55,246 bases of DNA, taken from positions 1 through 55,246 of the forward strand of contig JAHRWD010000071.1 of NCBI GenBank assembly GCA_019090315.1. The letters are read 5' to 3'. This DNA comes from Pseudomonadales bacterium. GTDB lineage: Bacteria; Pseudomonadota; Gammaproteobacteria; Pseudomonadales; JAHRWD01. The notes beneath the pieces are model-generated. The model did not search any database. It had not been told where the DNA came from and saw only the letters and a list, made by a program, of their open reading frames with translations. Below, piece by piece: positions 29,783 to 38,408 of the stretch. A program made the position numbers and the translations under genes. How positions within the stretch are numbered: the first letter of the stretch is position 1; every line of letters starts with the position of its first letter.

Positions 29783-30819
29783 ACGTACCAGCCCTGGGGG
29801 ATTTCCGTAGGCAGTATCGGTGCAACTCCCAGTATTTTGGATTGGCCATCGGGGAATGTGGCTTTCACCTGTACCTCCGTGTCCTGCTTGCCCTGGCTGA
29901 AACGTGCTGCGATACGTGCAGCAAGCTCGATATCTTCGGCATTGGGCTCGCCATCAATCAATGTCAGCGGGCCGTTGTGGCTAACGGTACGCAGGTGTAA
30001 AAATTGCTTGCGGTATCCTTCGAGGAAATTGTTTTCTCCCTCTTCTCGGCTGACGATCATTTTGAAATTTGGTGCGGGCCGAATATGGCGGCCAATCTTT
30101 AACAGCATGATGTCGTCTAGTTCGTAGCGTTTTTCGCCACGATATCGCCATAAATCAGCTAGTTTGTTTGAGTAGGCTTCGTCGGTGAGGAAGCAGCAAC
30201 CGCCAGCAGGTTGTGCAAACTCTTCAAAGCCGAGTTTGTTGGCCAGCTCAATCTGTGGTTTACGATTGCGCCCGCTGAAGCCGAAAAGCTCATCGCGGTT
30301 AATCCAGCCTTCACGTTCCGGCAGTGTTGCAGGCAAATTTTGCGCGCACAATGGTCGTAATAAGCGATCTTCTGCGCCAGATTCCCTCGCAATGATCGGC
30401 ATGGTTTCCTTGCGTTGGGATTTTGGCCGTTGGCCAATCACCTCGCCGGTAATGATAAAGTCGAAGTCGTTGTCATTTGCCCAGTCCAGCGCTTTTTGGA
30501 CCATGAAAATCTTACAGTCTAGGCATGGGTTTAGGTGCGCCCCGTATCCATGCTTGGGATTGATTACGATATCCTTGTATTCTTCCGAGATATCGATGAT
30601 ATGGAGCTTCATCGAAAGCTGCTCAGCGCTCCATAAGGCGTTGTTACGCTTGGGTTTTGCTTTGTCTTTCTTGCGGATTGCATGGGTATGCCCCTCTACA
30701 CAGAAACCGGTATAGAAGTTGATGCCCTCAACGTGAATGCCCTGGTTTTGAATGACTCTGGCGGCTAGAAGTGAATCGAGGCCGCCGGAAATCAACGCGA
30801 CTGCTTTGCGTTTTGTCAT
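29779..30819 (-). CDS. MnmA-like PP-loop tRNA-thiolase-type protein
   Basis: 346 residues. The N-terminal PP-loop ATP-pyrophosphatase motif is SGGLDS (11-16). Like MnmA it has a first Cys pair in NPCLDCKIF (Cys99, Cys102) and a later catalytic-type Cys in GGCCFL (Cys208/209). The C-terminal ~100 residues (from MLLKIGRHIR) are an extra domain of NFACT-R/DUF814-like appearance. The family is often annotated loosely as a tRNA 2-thiouridylase/methyltransferase, but the target is not established. Coupling to TusA strongly suggests a sulfur-transfer reaction through adenylation. Two Cys sites leave an iron-sulfur mechanism open. Confidence 0.75.
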   Translation of the reverse strand: MTKRKAVALISGGLDSLLAARVIQNQGIHVEGINFYTGFCVEGHTHAIRKKDKAKPKRNNALWSAEQLSMKLHIIDISEEYKDIVINPKHGYGAHLNPCLDCKIFMVQKALDWANDNDFDFIITGEVIGQRPKSQRKETMPIIARESGAEDRLLRPLCAQNLPATLPEREGWINRDELFGFSGRNRKPQIELANKLGFEEFAQPAGGCCFLTDEAYSNKLADLWRYRGEKRYELDDIMLLKIGRHIRPAPNFKMIVSREEGENNFLEGYRKQFLHLRTVSHNGPLTLIDGEPNAEDIELAARIAARFSQGKQDTEVQVKATFPDGQSKILGVAPILPTEIPQGWYV

Positions 30820-31192
30820 ATTTAAGAATGGTTTTTGTTGGCTTGATTTTGGATGGTGGTTAAAGAGCGGATTGTAACAGAAAGAATCAGGAGTTCGCTT
30901 GAACGGATGATTTATTACTCAGTTGTTGTGCTATCTTTTATTGAGCATCAGCTCGGTATATTATTGTGTTTTTGAAATAGGCCAAATTTGTCTGCGCAAA
31001 GGAATTATTTCGGCGTCGGATAAAGTGTCAGTATTTTATACAATATGGCTGGATCGAGTGGTTGGTCTTCGGGTAACCTGTTGATAGTTATCGTGTAAAT
31101 TATTTTGGCGTAGTTTTTGCTTTCATCTGTTTATAGCTGAAAATTGGCGTACCGCCTGTTCACGAACAAATATTTTATTGAGTGAGATTGAA
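30820..31192. other. AT-rich intergenic region upstream of the Tat-protein cluster
   Basis: About 370 bases without a gene, more AT-rich than the flanking genes. It separates divergent units (PP-loop/TusA leftward, the exported protein rightward) and must hold both promoters. I found no strong sigma-70 pair, terminator or palindrome that stands out. Its low GC suggests regulatory DNA or a join of acquired material, but this is a weak inference. Confidence 0.4.
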
Positions 31193-31954
31193 ATGAGTGA
31201 CAAATTTCCTGGTCAGAGTGATGGTGAAACCGAGCAAAACAAGGTTGTGGATCAGTCGATAAACTCTACAGACCAAGCGCTTAACCCTTCGCGAAGGAAA
31301 TTCGCCAAGGCGGGTGTTATTGCTCCGGCGATATTAACGGTTTCAGCCCGTCCCGCATTTGCGAATATGTGCTCGATTTCTGGAGGTGGTAGCCCAGGAT
31401 CAAATTCTGTGGTTGAGCCAAAATGCGAAGGGTGTTCGCATGGGTTTTATAAAAAGCATGCGGGCAAATGGCCGCTGGGAGCTTCTGCCGGAACCAAATA
31501 CAAGGTTAAAATTTTAGACACGAACCCTGTTAAAACAAAAAAAGTTTATGTGAATGATGGCACTAAGTTTGACGAGGTTTTTCCTGGTGGTCAGGGCAAC
31601 TTGCTTGGTGGAGTTGGTCCGATTCTGGTTACTACCCTGGATGGAGAACATTCTATTCCGACTAAAGGTGACTATTATGAGCTGAGCGGGGGGGACACAG
31701 GCATTAGTTTGATGCAGGTTATGCGGCTTTCACCATCTGAGGGTGATACCCCTTTAAAAGTTGCTTTTGCTATCCAGCTGGTTGCTGCGCTTCTTAATGC
31801 GCATCATGATACTGTTAACTATGGTTATAGTGCGGTAGAGATTATTGGGCTGTATAACGAAGCAATGGCGGGGAATTTCCCAGTGGAAGCGCCTAGCCTC
31901 AAGAAGCTAAAGAAAGTGCTGGATGAGATGAATAATCGGTACTGCCCGTTCTAG
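31193..31954 (+). CDS. Tat-exported protein of unknown function, likely client of the downstream system
   Basis: 253 residues from ATG 31193; an in-frame TTG at 31178 would add five. The N terminus is unusual: a 30-residue polar, acidic leader precedes a twin-arginine motif SRRKFAK (33-39), a hydrophobic stretch and a cleavage-like ARPAFA at 57. The mature part begins NMCSISGG, then Cys78/Cys81 (KCEGC) and GFYKKHAGKWP (84-94), a GxxKxHxxxWP pattern that I recall from other surface proteins. It is followed near 190-225 by AIQLVAALLNAHHD and YSAVEIIGLYNEA. It ends CPF. No enzymatic motif is visible. It lies 34 bases before a PqqD-like gene. Confidence 0.7.
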   Translation: MSDKFPGQSDGETEQNKVVDQSINSTDQALNPSRRKFAKAGVIAPAILTVSARPAFANMCSISGGGSPGSNSVVEPKCEGCSHGFYKKHAGKWPLGASAGTKYKVKILDTNPVKTKKVYVNDGTKFDEVFPGGQGNLLGGVGPILVTTLDGEHSIPTKGDYYELSGGDTGISLMQVMRLSPSEGDTPLKVAFAIQLVAALLNAHHDTVNYGYSAVEIIGLYNEAMAGNFPVEAPSLKKLKKVLDEMNNRYCPF

Positions 31955-31988
31955 GCGGTGACCTGACCGATCACGCCAATTGATAGGA

Positions 31989-32282
31989 ATGGCAGAGTTG
32001 AGTATCTCGTGGACAGGATCAAGCAGGTTTGTATGGAACCGAGTACAGTGGATTGATGGCTCGTTGCTCTACAATCAAAATTCAGGTGATACCCACTATC
32101 TCGATTCCTTGTCGGTTCAGATTACCGAATTGCTAGATAAGCGCTGTTTAAGTACTGCTGAAATTTACAATGCCCTGCTGGAAAGTGCTGAAACAGCGAT
32201 AGTTATACCCACAAGCGAATTTGCACTGAGTACGGTGCTTACAAACTTAAAGCGGACTGGTTTAATTGAAGTTTCTACTTGA
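31989..32282 (+). CDS. PqqD-like peptide-binding protein of an HprK-related (HPr-rel-A-type) system
   Basis: 97 residues from ATG 31989. The core WIDGSLLYNQNSGDTHYLDSL, quoted in part as LLYNQNSGDTHYLD, matches the PqqD/RRE-like winged-helix family that binds leader peptides, in the variant found with HprK-related kinases. The start is uncertain: agga (31985-31988) directly touches ATG 31989, TTG 31980 lacks a ribosome-binding site, and TTG 31998 lies nine bases after agga. The stop overlaps the kinase start by 4 bases. Confidence 0.75.
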   Translation: MAELSISWTGSSRFVWNRVQWIDGSLLYNQNSGDTHYLDSLSVQITELLDKRCLSTAEIYNALLESAETAIVIPTSEFALSTVLTNLKRTGLIEVST

Positions 32283-33187
32283 ATATATCTGAACTTTCCG
32301 AGAACCAGCTTTCAAAACGGTTGAATGACGACGGATTGATTCTTCAGGCTGGCCCCTTCGTTACACGCCTCAATTCTTCTATCCCCTGTTTGGTGAAGGG
32401 TATTCATGGACTCTATGGCAATTACCCGCTTGTTGATGATGATCTATTTGTTGATTTTCACGTTAGGGTAAATCCTCCCGCCGGGATTCGTCGCTGGTTT
32501 CGGCCCCAGGCCCGTTTTCGGTTCGACAACTACAAACCTTTTACGCCTCTACCGATGGATCAGGCGGTGCCCATTTTTGAATGGGGGCTGAACTGGTGTA
32601 TCTCCAATTATGCGCATCAATATTTGATTGTTCATTCTGCGGTTGTGGAGCGAAATGGGGTTTCTATTATATTTCCCGCACCGCCGGGTTCCGGAAAAAG
32701 CACGCTCTGCGCGGCATTGGTGTCTAAAGGCTGGAGATTGTTATCCGACGAGATGGCGCTGATTGATCGCGCAGATCAGCAATTGGTGCCAGTACCGAGG
32801 CCGGTGAGTTTAAAAAACCAGTCAATTGATCTTATTCGTGATTACGCTCCGGATATGTATTTGGGTAGCTCAACCAAAGGAACAACAAAGGGGACCATTG
32901 CCAATATGGCGGTGCCTCAGAGCTCCATTCAGCGTCAACTTGAAAAAGTTAAACCCTGCTTCATCGTGTTTCCGAAATATACTGCCGGTGCAGAACCGGT
33001 GTTGCAGCAGATGTCGGCGCCGCTGGCGGGAATTAAACTTATCGAAAACTGCTTTAACTATCATGTGCTTGGCGAAGAAGGCTTCAACATGATCACTGGG
33101 CTGGTTGACTCCTGCGAGTGTCTGGAGTTCAGCTATTCCCAGCTCGATGATGCGTTACAGATTTTCAACGAGTTGTCAGAGCAATGA
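32279..33187 (+). CDS. HprK-related kinase (kinase A type)
   Basis: 302 residues. Walker A APPGSGKST (134-142) and the following LLSDEMALI (Asp157, Glu158) resemble the P-loop of HPr kinase/phosphorylase. HSAVVERNG just upstream is also shared. The N-terminal 110 residues have no HprK N-domain and are specific to this subfamily. No HPr gene lies nearby, so the true substrate is unknown; a peptide or protein bound by the PqqD-like partner is my inference. TTG start overlapping the previous stop; the stop overlaps the nucleotidyltransferase ATG (ATGA). Confidence 0.8.
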   Translation: MNISELSENQLSKRLNDDGLILQAGPFVTRLNSSIPCLVKGIHGLYGNYPLVDDDLFVDFHVRVNPPAGIRRWFRPQARFRFDNYKPFTPLPMDQAVPIFEWGLNWCISNYAHQYLIVHSAVVERNGVSIIFPAPPGSGKSTLCAALVSKGWRLLSDEMALIDRADQQLVPVPRPVSLKNQSIDLIRDYAPDMYLGSSTKGTTKGTIANMAVPQSSIQRQLEKVKPCFIVFPKYTAGAEPVLQQMSAPLAGIKLIENCFNYHVLGEEGFNMITGLVDSCECLEFSYSQLDDALQIFNELSEQ

Positions 33188-34299
33188 GACGAGAGTCCGC
33201 ATTACGAGGTTATCCGCTTCTTCTTGAGGTGTTAGCCAATCCCGGAATAGTTGCTGATCTTGGTGTTGCTCAATGGAATGATTTGATTCGGCTGGCACGG
33301 GTTTCCGATCTACTGGCCAATCTATACGCCAGTTTCGAACAATTAGATCTATTAAAAACGATTCCCCAAAAACCGTTGCTGCACCTCGAATCCGCTCACA
33401 CCATGACCAACAAGCATGAGCATACAATCAACTGGGAAGCAGTTCAGATTAGCGATGCTTTGCAGCCGCTTGATTGTCCGGTGCTGCTATTAAAGGGAGC
33501 AGCCTATCTGTTACAGGGGTTGAGTGCATCGAAGGGTCGGGTGTTTCACGATGTCGATATCATGGTTCCCCAGACCCATATTAACGACGCTGAGCTGGCA
33601 TTGAAGGATTCTGGCTGGGAGGGTGTCAAGCAGGATGCCTACGATCAGCGGTACTACAGAGAATGGATGCACGAACTACCGCCAATGAGCCACCGCTCAA
33701 GGCGAATTACTATCGATGTTCATCACACTATTATCCCACCCACTGCAGCGTTAAAACCGGATGCCGCTAAGCTTTTTGAAGATTTGGTTCCGGTTGAAGA
33801 TTTTCCTGGACTGTTTACTTTAAGTCCGGTTGATATGGTTCTTCATAGCGCCACCCACCTTTTTTATGATGATGAAATTGGTCGTGGTATGCGGGATTTG
33901 GTCGATCTGCATCATTTGCTGACCGAGTTTTCGAAGCTGCCTGATTTCTGGTCAGATCTGCTGAAAAGATCAGTCGAGATGGATCTCGATTATCCATTGG
34001 CCTGCACCCTCAGATATTGCCGCCTGCTGCTCAAAACCGAAATACCCGATGATATTTATGGACAGGCAGAGCAACAGCTTCGTTTCCCAGGCTGGATTAT
34101 GGATAAGTTATTCCTGCAGGGGTTAATGCCCGAGCATGAACTTTGTGATAACTGGAAATCCAACTGTGCTCGTTTTGCTCTTTACGTTCGCTCGCACTAC
34201 CTGCGTATGCCTCTTTATCTGTTGATTCCCCACCTGATACGTAAAGCGCTTCACGAAGATGTGATTGAGCCAGTCGAAAACCTGAGGCCGTTGGGTTAG
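33184..34299 (+). CDS. nucleotidyltransferase-family protein of the HPr-rel-A-type cluster
   Basis: 371 residues. It has the helix LLLKGAAYLLQGL (101-113), then HDVDIMV with the Asp pair (Asp123, Asp125), and a third acidic residue in ITIDVHH (Asp179). This is the arrangement of the uncharacterised NTP_transf_5-type nucleotidyltransferases. The substrate and nucleotide are unknown. It is coupled to the kinase by ATGA overlap and is the last gene of the tight three-gene unit; the VOC gene follows after 16 bases. Confidence 0.8.
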   Translation: MRRESALRGYPLLLEVLANPGIVADLGVAQWNDLIRLARVSDLLANLYASFEQLDLLKTIPQKPLLHLESAHTMTNKHEHTINWEAVQISDALQPLDCPVLLLKGAAYLLQGLSASKGRVFHDVDIMVPQTHINDAELALKDSGWEGVKQDAYDQRYYREWMHELPPMSHRSRRITIDVHHTIIPPTAALKPDAAKLFEDLVPVEDFPGLFTLSPVDMVLHSATHLFYDDEIGRGMRDLVDLHHLLTEFSKLPDFWSDLLKRSVEMDLDYPLACTLRYCRLLLKTEIPDDIYGQAEQQLRFPGWIMDKLFLQGLMPEHELCDNWKSNCARFALYVRSHYLRMPLYLLIPHLIRKALHEDVIEPVENLRPLG

Positions 34300-34315
34300 A
34301 TAGGGTGATCCACCT

Positions 34316-34702
34316 ATGTTCAATATAGTAGGCATTGATCATCTGGTACTGCGTACCAGAGATCCGAAAAATCTGGTTGAATTTTACTGTAGGGTTCTTG
34401 GCTGCAGAGTCGAACGTGAACAGCCAAAAATAGGGTTGGTTCAGTTGCGTGCTGGCGATTCGCTGATTGATATTCTGGCGGTGGGTGGTGAGTGCGCACC
34501 CGGCTCAGATCACGCCAATCTGGATCATTTTTGCCTTAGGGTTGACCCTTTCAATGAAGACGATATCCGTAAGCATTTATCCCAGTACAATATTGATGGT
34601 AGTGAGCTGAGAAGGGTTTACGGAGCTGAGGGAGTTGGACCAGCAATCTATATTAAAGATCCGGATAGCAATGTGGTTGAGCTGAAGGGGCAGCCGGAAT
34701 AG
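34316..34702 (+). CDS. VOC (glyoxalase/dioxygenase fold) family protein
   Basis: 128-residue protein with the paired beta-alpha-beta-beta-beta modules of the VOC superfamily. Candidate metal ligands are His in GIDHLVLRT, His in NLDHFCLRV and Glu in NVVELKG. Members include glyoxalase I, dioxygenases and resistance proteins; which one this is cannot be told. It ends 2 bases from the convergent dgkA stop. Confidence 0.82.
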   Translation: MFNIVGIDHLVLRTRDPKNLVEFYCRVLGCRVEREQPKIGLVQLRAGDSLIDILAVGGECAPGSDHANLDHFCLRVDPFNEDDIRKHLSQYNIDGSELRRVYGAEGVGPAIYIKDPDSNVVELKGQPE

Positions 34703-34704
34703 CT

Positions 34705-35082
34705 TTAGAATATCGGATAATGCTCGTGGGCAATAAGTATCCAGGCCAGTCCAGCCAGGCTGCAGGTGACCAATATTGCTGCTGATGCGACATCCTTGGC
34801 CCGACCAGAGAGCTCGTGGCGTTCTAGCCCGATTCGATCGACGGTTGCCTCAATGGCACTGTTAAGCAGCTCAACAATTACGATTAACATGACGCTGCCG
34901 ATAAGCAGTATTTGTTCGACAGCGCCCTCGCCAAGCCATAACCCTAGCGGAAACGCCAGAATCATTAAGACACTTTCCTGGCGGAACGCTTCCTCGTTTT
35001 TCCATGCGGCCTTTAAACCTTCCACAGAATTGAAAAACGCTGCCTTGAGTCGCTGAATGCCTTTAAGGCTTTGTCCTGCCAT
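34705..35082 (-). CDS. dgkA: diacylglycerol kinase
   Basis: Small integral-membrane kinase recycling diacylglycerol to phosphatidate. The motif ELLNSAIEATVDRIG with the catalytic Glu and KDVASAAIL are DgkA signatures, and three hydrophobic helices are present. The open frame extends to 35163, but I start at 35082 (MAGQSLKGIQRLK, 125 residues) because aaggagg lies eight bases upstream and the length then matches the family. It is immediately downstream of nth. Confidence 0.93.
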   Translation of the reverse strand: MAGQSLKGIQRLKAAFFNSVEGLKAAWKNEEAFRQESVLMILAFPLGLWLGEGAVEQILLIGSVMLIVIVELLNSAIEATVDRIGLERHELSGRAKDVASAAILVTCSLAGLAWILIAHEHYPIF

Positions 35083-35105
35083 CGTCAGCCTCCTTATCCT
35101 TGTGG

Positions 35106-35741
35106 TTAGCCAGTGGTTTTGGGTTTGTAGTCGCACAGATCTGAAATTTGGCATTCGTAGCACAAAGGTCTTCGCGCAGTGCAGACATAGCGGCCATGCA
35201 GGATAAGCCAGTGGTGGGCATCAACCATAAATTCGCCAGGAATACGCTTAACCAGCTTTTTTTCTACTTCCAGCACCGTTTTTCCTGCCGCGATACCGGT
35301 ACGGTTAGAAACGCGAAAAATGTGGGTATCGACCGCCATAGTGGGGTGACCAAATGCGGTATTCAGTACCACGTTAGCGGTTTTTCTACCCACACCGGGC
35401 AGCGCCTCAAGGGCTTCTCGATCATCCGGTACGACGGAGTCGTGTTCCGCAACTAAAATTTGGCATGTCTTAAGGATGTTTTCAGCCTTGGTGTTATACA
35501 GTCCAATGGTTTTTACCATTTTTTTTAGCTTATTAATTCCAAGGTCTATGATAGCTTCCGGGGTATTGGCAACTGGGTAGAGTTTAGCGGTAGCTTTATT
35601 CACTCCGATATCCGTTGCCTGGGCTGAGAGAATTACCGAGATAAGTAGTTCAAACGTACTGTTGTAGACCAGCTCTGTTTTTGGATGTGGGTTAGCATCC
35701 CGAAAGCGGCCGAATATGAGTCGCCTTTTTTCCTGATTCAT
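35106..35741 (-). CDS. nth: endonuclease III
   Basis: DNA glycosylase/AP lyase for oxidised pyrimidines. The helix-hairpin-helix is LPGVGRKTANVVLNTAFG with the catalytic Lys, followed by the catalytic Asp in AVDTHIFRV. The [4Fe-4S] ligands are in CTARRPLCYECQISDLC (C-x6-C-x2-C-x5-C). Length 211. Its ATG overlaps the suhB stop by 4 bases. Confidence 0.97.
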   Translation of the reverse strand: MNQEKRRLIFGRFRDANPHPKTELVYNSTFELLISVILSAQATDIGVNKATAKLYPVANTPEAIIDLGINKLKKMVKTIGLYNTKAENILKTCQILVAEHDSVVPDDREALEALPGVGRKTANVVLNTAFGHPTMAVDTHIFRVSNRTGIAAGKTVLEVEKKLVKRIPGEFMVDAHHWLILHGRYVCTARRPLCYECQISDLCDYKPKTTG

Positions 35742-36577
35742 GTGTTGTCTTCAGAGACTGGATTTTCGATAAAATGAGGTTGAACCGTAGCCAGCAAGCC
35801 TTTAAAACACTTGGGCGAGCCACAGATGATATTGCCTGATTGGTAGTAACTTGCGCCGCCTTTAAAGTCAGAAACAAGACCGCCCGCTTCCAGTACCAGT
35901 AGCGCCCCGGCAGCAATGTCCCATTCCTTTAGTCCCATCTCCCAGTAGCCATCGTATCGACCCGCTGCGACATAGGCCAAATCCAGTGCTGCCGAGCCAT
36001 TTCTGCGAATACCGGCAGGCATAGAGGATAGCTTTTTGAAGATGGCCATGTGGTCATCCAGATGTTTGGATTGATGCGGTTTGAAAGGAAAGCCTGTCGC
36101 CAGTAACGAGCCATCAAGGCTTGCCCTCTTGCTTACCCGAATTCGTTTGCCGTTGAGCTGTGCACCATCTCCACGGGATGCACAAAACTCTTCATTGCGT
36201 ATCGGATCAATGATTACCGCATGCTCCATCCGGCCATTGCGCAAACAACCTACCGATACGCAAAAATGTGGCAGCCCGTGGATAAAATTGGTGGTGCCAT
36301 CGAGGGGATCAATGACCCATTGGTACTCTTCCTGACCGGCTTTCTCGGCCTGACTGCCCGCTATGAAACCGGACTCTTCGCCCAAAATAGCGTGTTCAGG
36401 GTATGTGCGCTGCAGCTCCGAAATAATGATCTTTTCAGCGGTGCGATCCACTTCTGTGACGAAATCATTGACACCCTTCGAATTGATCTCAATTCGGTCG
36501 AGCTGGCCAACAGATCGGGAGATATGGGTGGCGGCCTTACGTGCTGCGCGCAGGGCAATGTTTAACATTGGTTGCAT
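35738..36577 (-). CDS. suhB: inositol monophosphatase SuhB
   Basis: Lithium-sensitive Mg-dependent phosphatase that in gammaproteobacteria also joins rRNA antitermination complexes. Metal-site motifs are LGEESGF, IDPLDGTTNFIHG and KEWDIAAGALLVLEAGG. Length 279. It is divergent from trmJ, as in Pseudomonas, and heads a suhB-nth-dgkA group on the minus strand. Confidence 0.96.
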   Translation of the reverse strand: MQPMLNIALRAARKAATHISRSVGQLDRIEINSKGVNDFVTEVDRTAEKIIISELQRTYPEHAILGEESGFIAGSQAEKAGQEEYQWVIDPLDGTTNFIHGLPHFCVSVGCLRNGRMEHAVIIDPIRNEEFCASRGDGAQLNGKRIRVSKRASLDGSLLATGFPFKPHQSKHLDDHMAIFKKLSSMPAGIRRNGSAALDLAYVAAGRYDGYWEMGLKEWDIAAGALLVLEAGGLVSDFKGGASYYQSGNIICGSPKCFKGLLATVQPHFIENPVSEDNT

Positions 36578-36763
36578 GATCTGGTGTTCTTTAGAGTAGT
36601 GGAATGAAGAAAGCCGAGCATGATAACAAATATGTCGGCTGATCGGTTGTATGAAGTGAAGTTGTTTTTACCCCGGTTTGGAGAAAAACCCATAGGAATA
36701 TGGCTGGATCTGTTAATATTCCGCTCCGCGGAAATTGGGATATGTTTGGAACTGATGGAAAAA

Positions 36764-37549
36764 ATGAAAGAGAGTGGTTTTTTGCAGCGTATACGCATCG
36801 TTCTGGTTGGCACCAGCCACCCCGGGAATATTGGTGCGTCCGCCAGGGCTATGAAGAATATGGGTGTGAGCCAGCTGGTTCTTGTGAACCCGTTGGAGTT
36901 CCCCAGCGATCAGGCGGTATGGCGTGCGGTGGGCGCTGCGGACCTGCTTGAAAAAGCACGGGTGGTTTCGAGTCTTGATGAGGCGGTTGCGGATTGTACG
37001 TTGGTTATTGGGACCAGCGCACGGGGTCGCCGTATTCCCTGGCCGGTTCTTGAGCCACGACGTTGTGCAGAAATGGTCGCCCAGGAGCCACAGGAAAATG
37101 CCATAGCGATTGTATTTGGTGGCGAGAAGATGGGCCTTTCGAACGAGGATCTTCATCGCTGCAACTACCATCTAACGATCCCGGTTAACCCAGAATATAG
37201 CTCGTTGAACCTCGGTGCCGCAGTCCAGGTAGTCTGTTATGAACTACGGATGAAGCAGCTTGAATTGCTTGAATCTGGCCCCAAAGATGAGATGGATGAT
37301 TGGGATGGTGAATTTTGTCGTGCTGATCAGATGGAGCATTTCTATGAACATCTGGAACAAACCATGATCGATGTTGATTTTCATGATCCCGAGAATCCAC
37401 GTCAATTAATGACTCGACTACGACGGTTGTTCAGTCGTACCCGGCTGGATAAAATGGAGCTCAGCATCCTGCGCGGTATATTAACCAACACCCAACGGAA
37501 TGCCTCTGTTCAATCTTCGCAGCTTAAAGGTGAGTCAAAAAACGTATAG
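36764..37549 (+). CDS. trmJ: tRNA (cytidine/uridine-2'-O)-32 methyltransferase
   Basis: SPOUT methyltransferase acting on position 32 of several tRNAs. The N-terminal motif [22 protein letters not shown] is present, quoted here only as [13 protein letters not shown]. The knot motifs are [14 protein letters not shown] and [14 protein letters not shown], and the tail LSILRGIL is TrmJ-specific. The open frame runs back to 36620, but residues before ATG 36764 (or 36755) do not match the family, so I start there. 261 residues. It is divergent from suhB and upstream of cysE. Confidence 0.93.
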   Translation: MKESGFLQRIRIVLVGTSHPGNIGASARAMKNMGVSQLVLVNPLEFPSDQAVWRAVGAADLLEKARVVSSLDEAVADCTLVIGTSARGRRIPWPVLEPRRCAEMVAQEPQENAIAIVFGGEKMGLSNEDLHRCNYHLTIPVNPEYSSLNLGAAVQVVCYELRMKQLELLESGPKDEMDDWDGEFCRADQMEHFYEHLEQTMIDVDFHDPENPRQLMTRLRRLFSRTRLDKMELSILRGILTNTQRNASVQSSQLKGESKNV

Positions 37550-37577
37550 CCTCAATGGGCTATGCAGGCGAAAAATT

Positions 37578-38348
37578 ATGTTTAAAACGTTAAAAGAAGA
37601 TATTCAATCGGTATTTGATCGAGATCCTGCTGCTCGAAACAGTTTTGATGTGCTCACTCTTTACCCGGGTTTGCACGCTATATGGCTGCATAGACTCAGT
37701 CATTTGCTGTGGAGTAACGGTTTGAAATGGCTGGCACGTTTTGTATCCAATATTGGCCGCGCATTGACCGGAATTGAAATTCACCCCGGAGCGAAGATCG
37801 GCCGGCGGTTTTTTATCGATCACGGCACTGGAGTGGTGATCGGAGAAACCGCTGAAATTGGCAACAATTGCACCCTTTATCACGGTGTAACCCTGGGTGG
37901 AACCAGCTGGGATGTGGGCAAGCGTCATCCAACATTGGAGGACGACGTCGTCGTTGGCGCTGGTGCCAAAATTCTTGGTCCGATCACTATTGCCAGGGGC
38001 GCACGAGTCGGCTCGAATTCGGTAGTGACTAAAAATGCACCGCCAGAATCAACCGTAGTGGGCATTCCCGGGCGAGTAATTATTAAAACAGCTGAAGAAG
38101 CATCGGAAAGTCGTAAAGCGCTGAACGAAAAATATGGCTTTAACGCCTATGGAGTAGGGAATGGCGCTGAAGACCCGGTAGCTCGGTCTGTACATGCAAT
38201 ACTTGACCACCTTCACGCGGTTGATACCAAGATTGAAGGGATGTGCAGCGCACTTTCTTCAATGGGTAATGACTATTGTGCAGAGGCGTTACCGCAGTTA
38301 GAAGATGACCTGATTGAACTAGTTGAAAAAACCGAATCTAATACTTGA
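37578..38348 (+). CDS. cysE: serine O-acetyltransferase
   Basis: Makes O-acetylserine for cysteine synthesis, feeding the sulfur used by IscS. The family core is [17 protein letters not shown] with the catalytic Asp/His, then [13 protein letters not shown] and hexapeptide repeats ([13 protein letters not shown] type). It starts at ATG 37578 ([10 protein letters not shown]), because the longer frame from 37500 adds unrelated residues. 256 residues, with a C-terminal extension. Its stop codon lies inside the IscR operator of the next operon. Confidence 0.95.
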   Translation: MFKTLKEDIQSVFDRDPAARNSFDVLTLYPGLHAIWLHRLSHLLWSNGLKWLARFVSNIGRALTGIEIHPGAKIGRRFFIDHGTGVVIGETAEIGNNCTLYHGVTLGGTSWDVGKRHPTLEDDVVVGAGAKILGPITIARGARVGSNSVVTKNAPPESTVVGIPGRVIIKTAEEASESRKALNEKYGFNAYGVGNGAEDPVARSVHAILDHLHAVDTKIEGMCSALSSMGNDYCAEALPQLEDDLIELVEKTESNT

Positions 38349-38365
38349 GTTATTTAGTCGGGTAT
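38341..38365 (+). promoter_or_regulatory. type 1 IscR operator
   Basis: 25 bases that agree at 23 of 25 positions with the E. coli type 1 IscR consensus as I remember it (ATASYYGACTRWWWYAGTCRRSTAT): ATACTTGAGT on the left, AGTCGGGTAT on the right, with an AT-rich centre. The two mismatches are in the left half. It overlaps the cysE stop and covers the -35 hexamer and spacer of the iscR promoter, which fits repression by holo-IscR. Confidence 0.85.
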
Positions 38366-38373
38366 TCGATAAT
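38345..38373 (+). promoter_or_regulatory. isc operon promoter
   Basis: TTGAGT (38345-38350) and GATAAT (38368-38373) are exactly 17 bases apart, a good sigma-70 pair. The predicted start is about 30 bases upstream of the iscR ATG, and aggag follows just before the start codon. It overlaps the IscR operator, as expected for autoregulation. Confidence 0.7.
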
Positions 38374-38408
38374 TGCAGCTTATCCGATTGTGATTATCAG
38401 GAGTTCCT

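Noticed and set aside
35083..35163. Longer dgkA frame
   Set aside because: It overlaps nth more deeply, and a perfect aaggagg supports ATG at 35082.
36620..36763. Longer N terminus for trmJ
   Set aside because: The extra 48 residues do not match the family and cover the divergent suhB promoter region.
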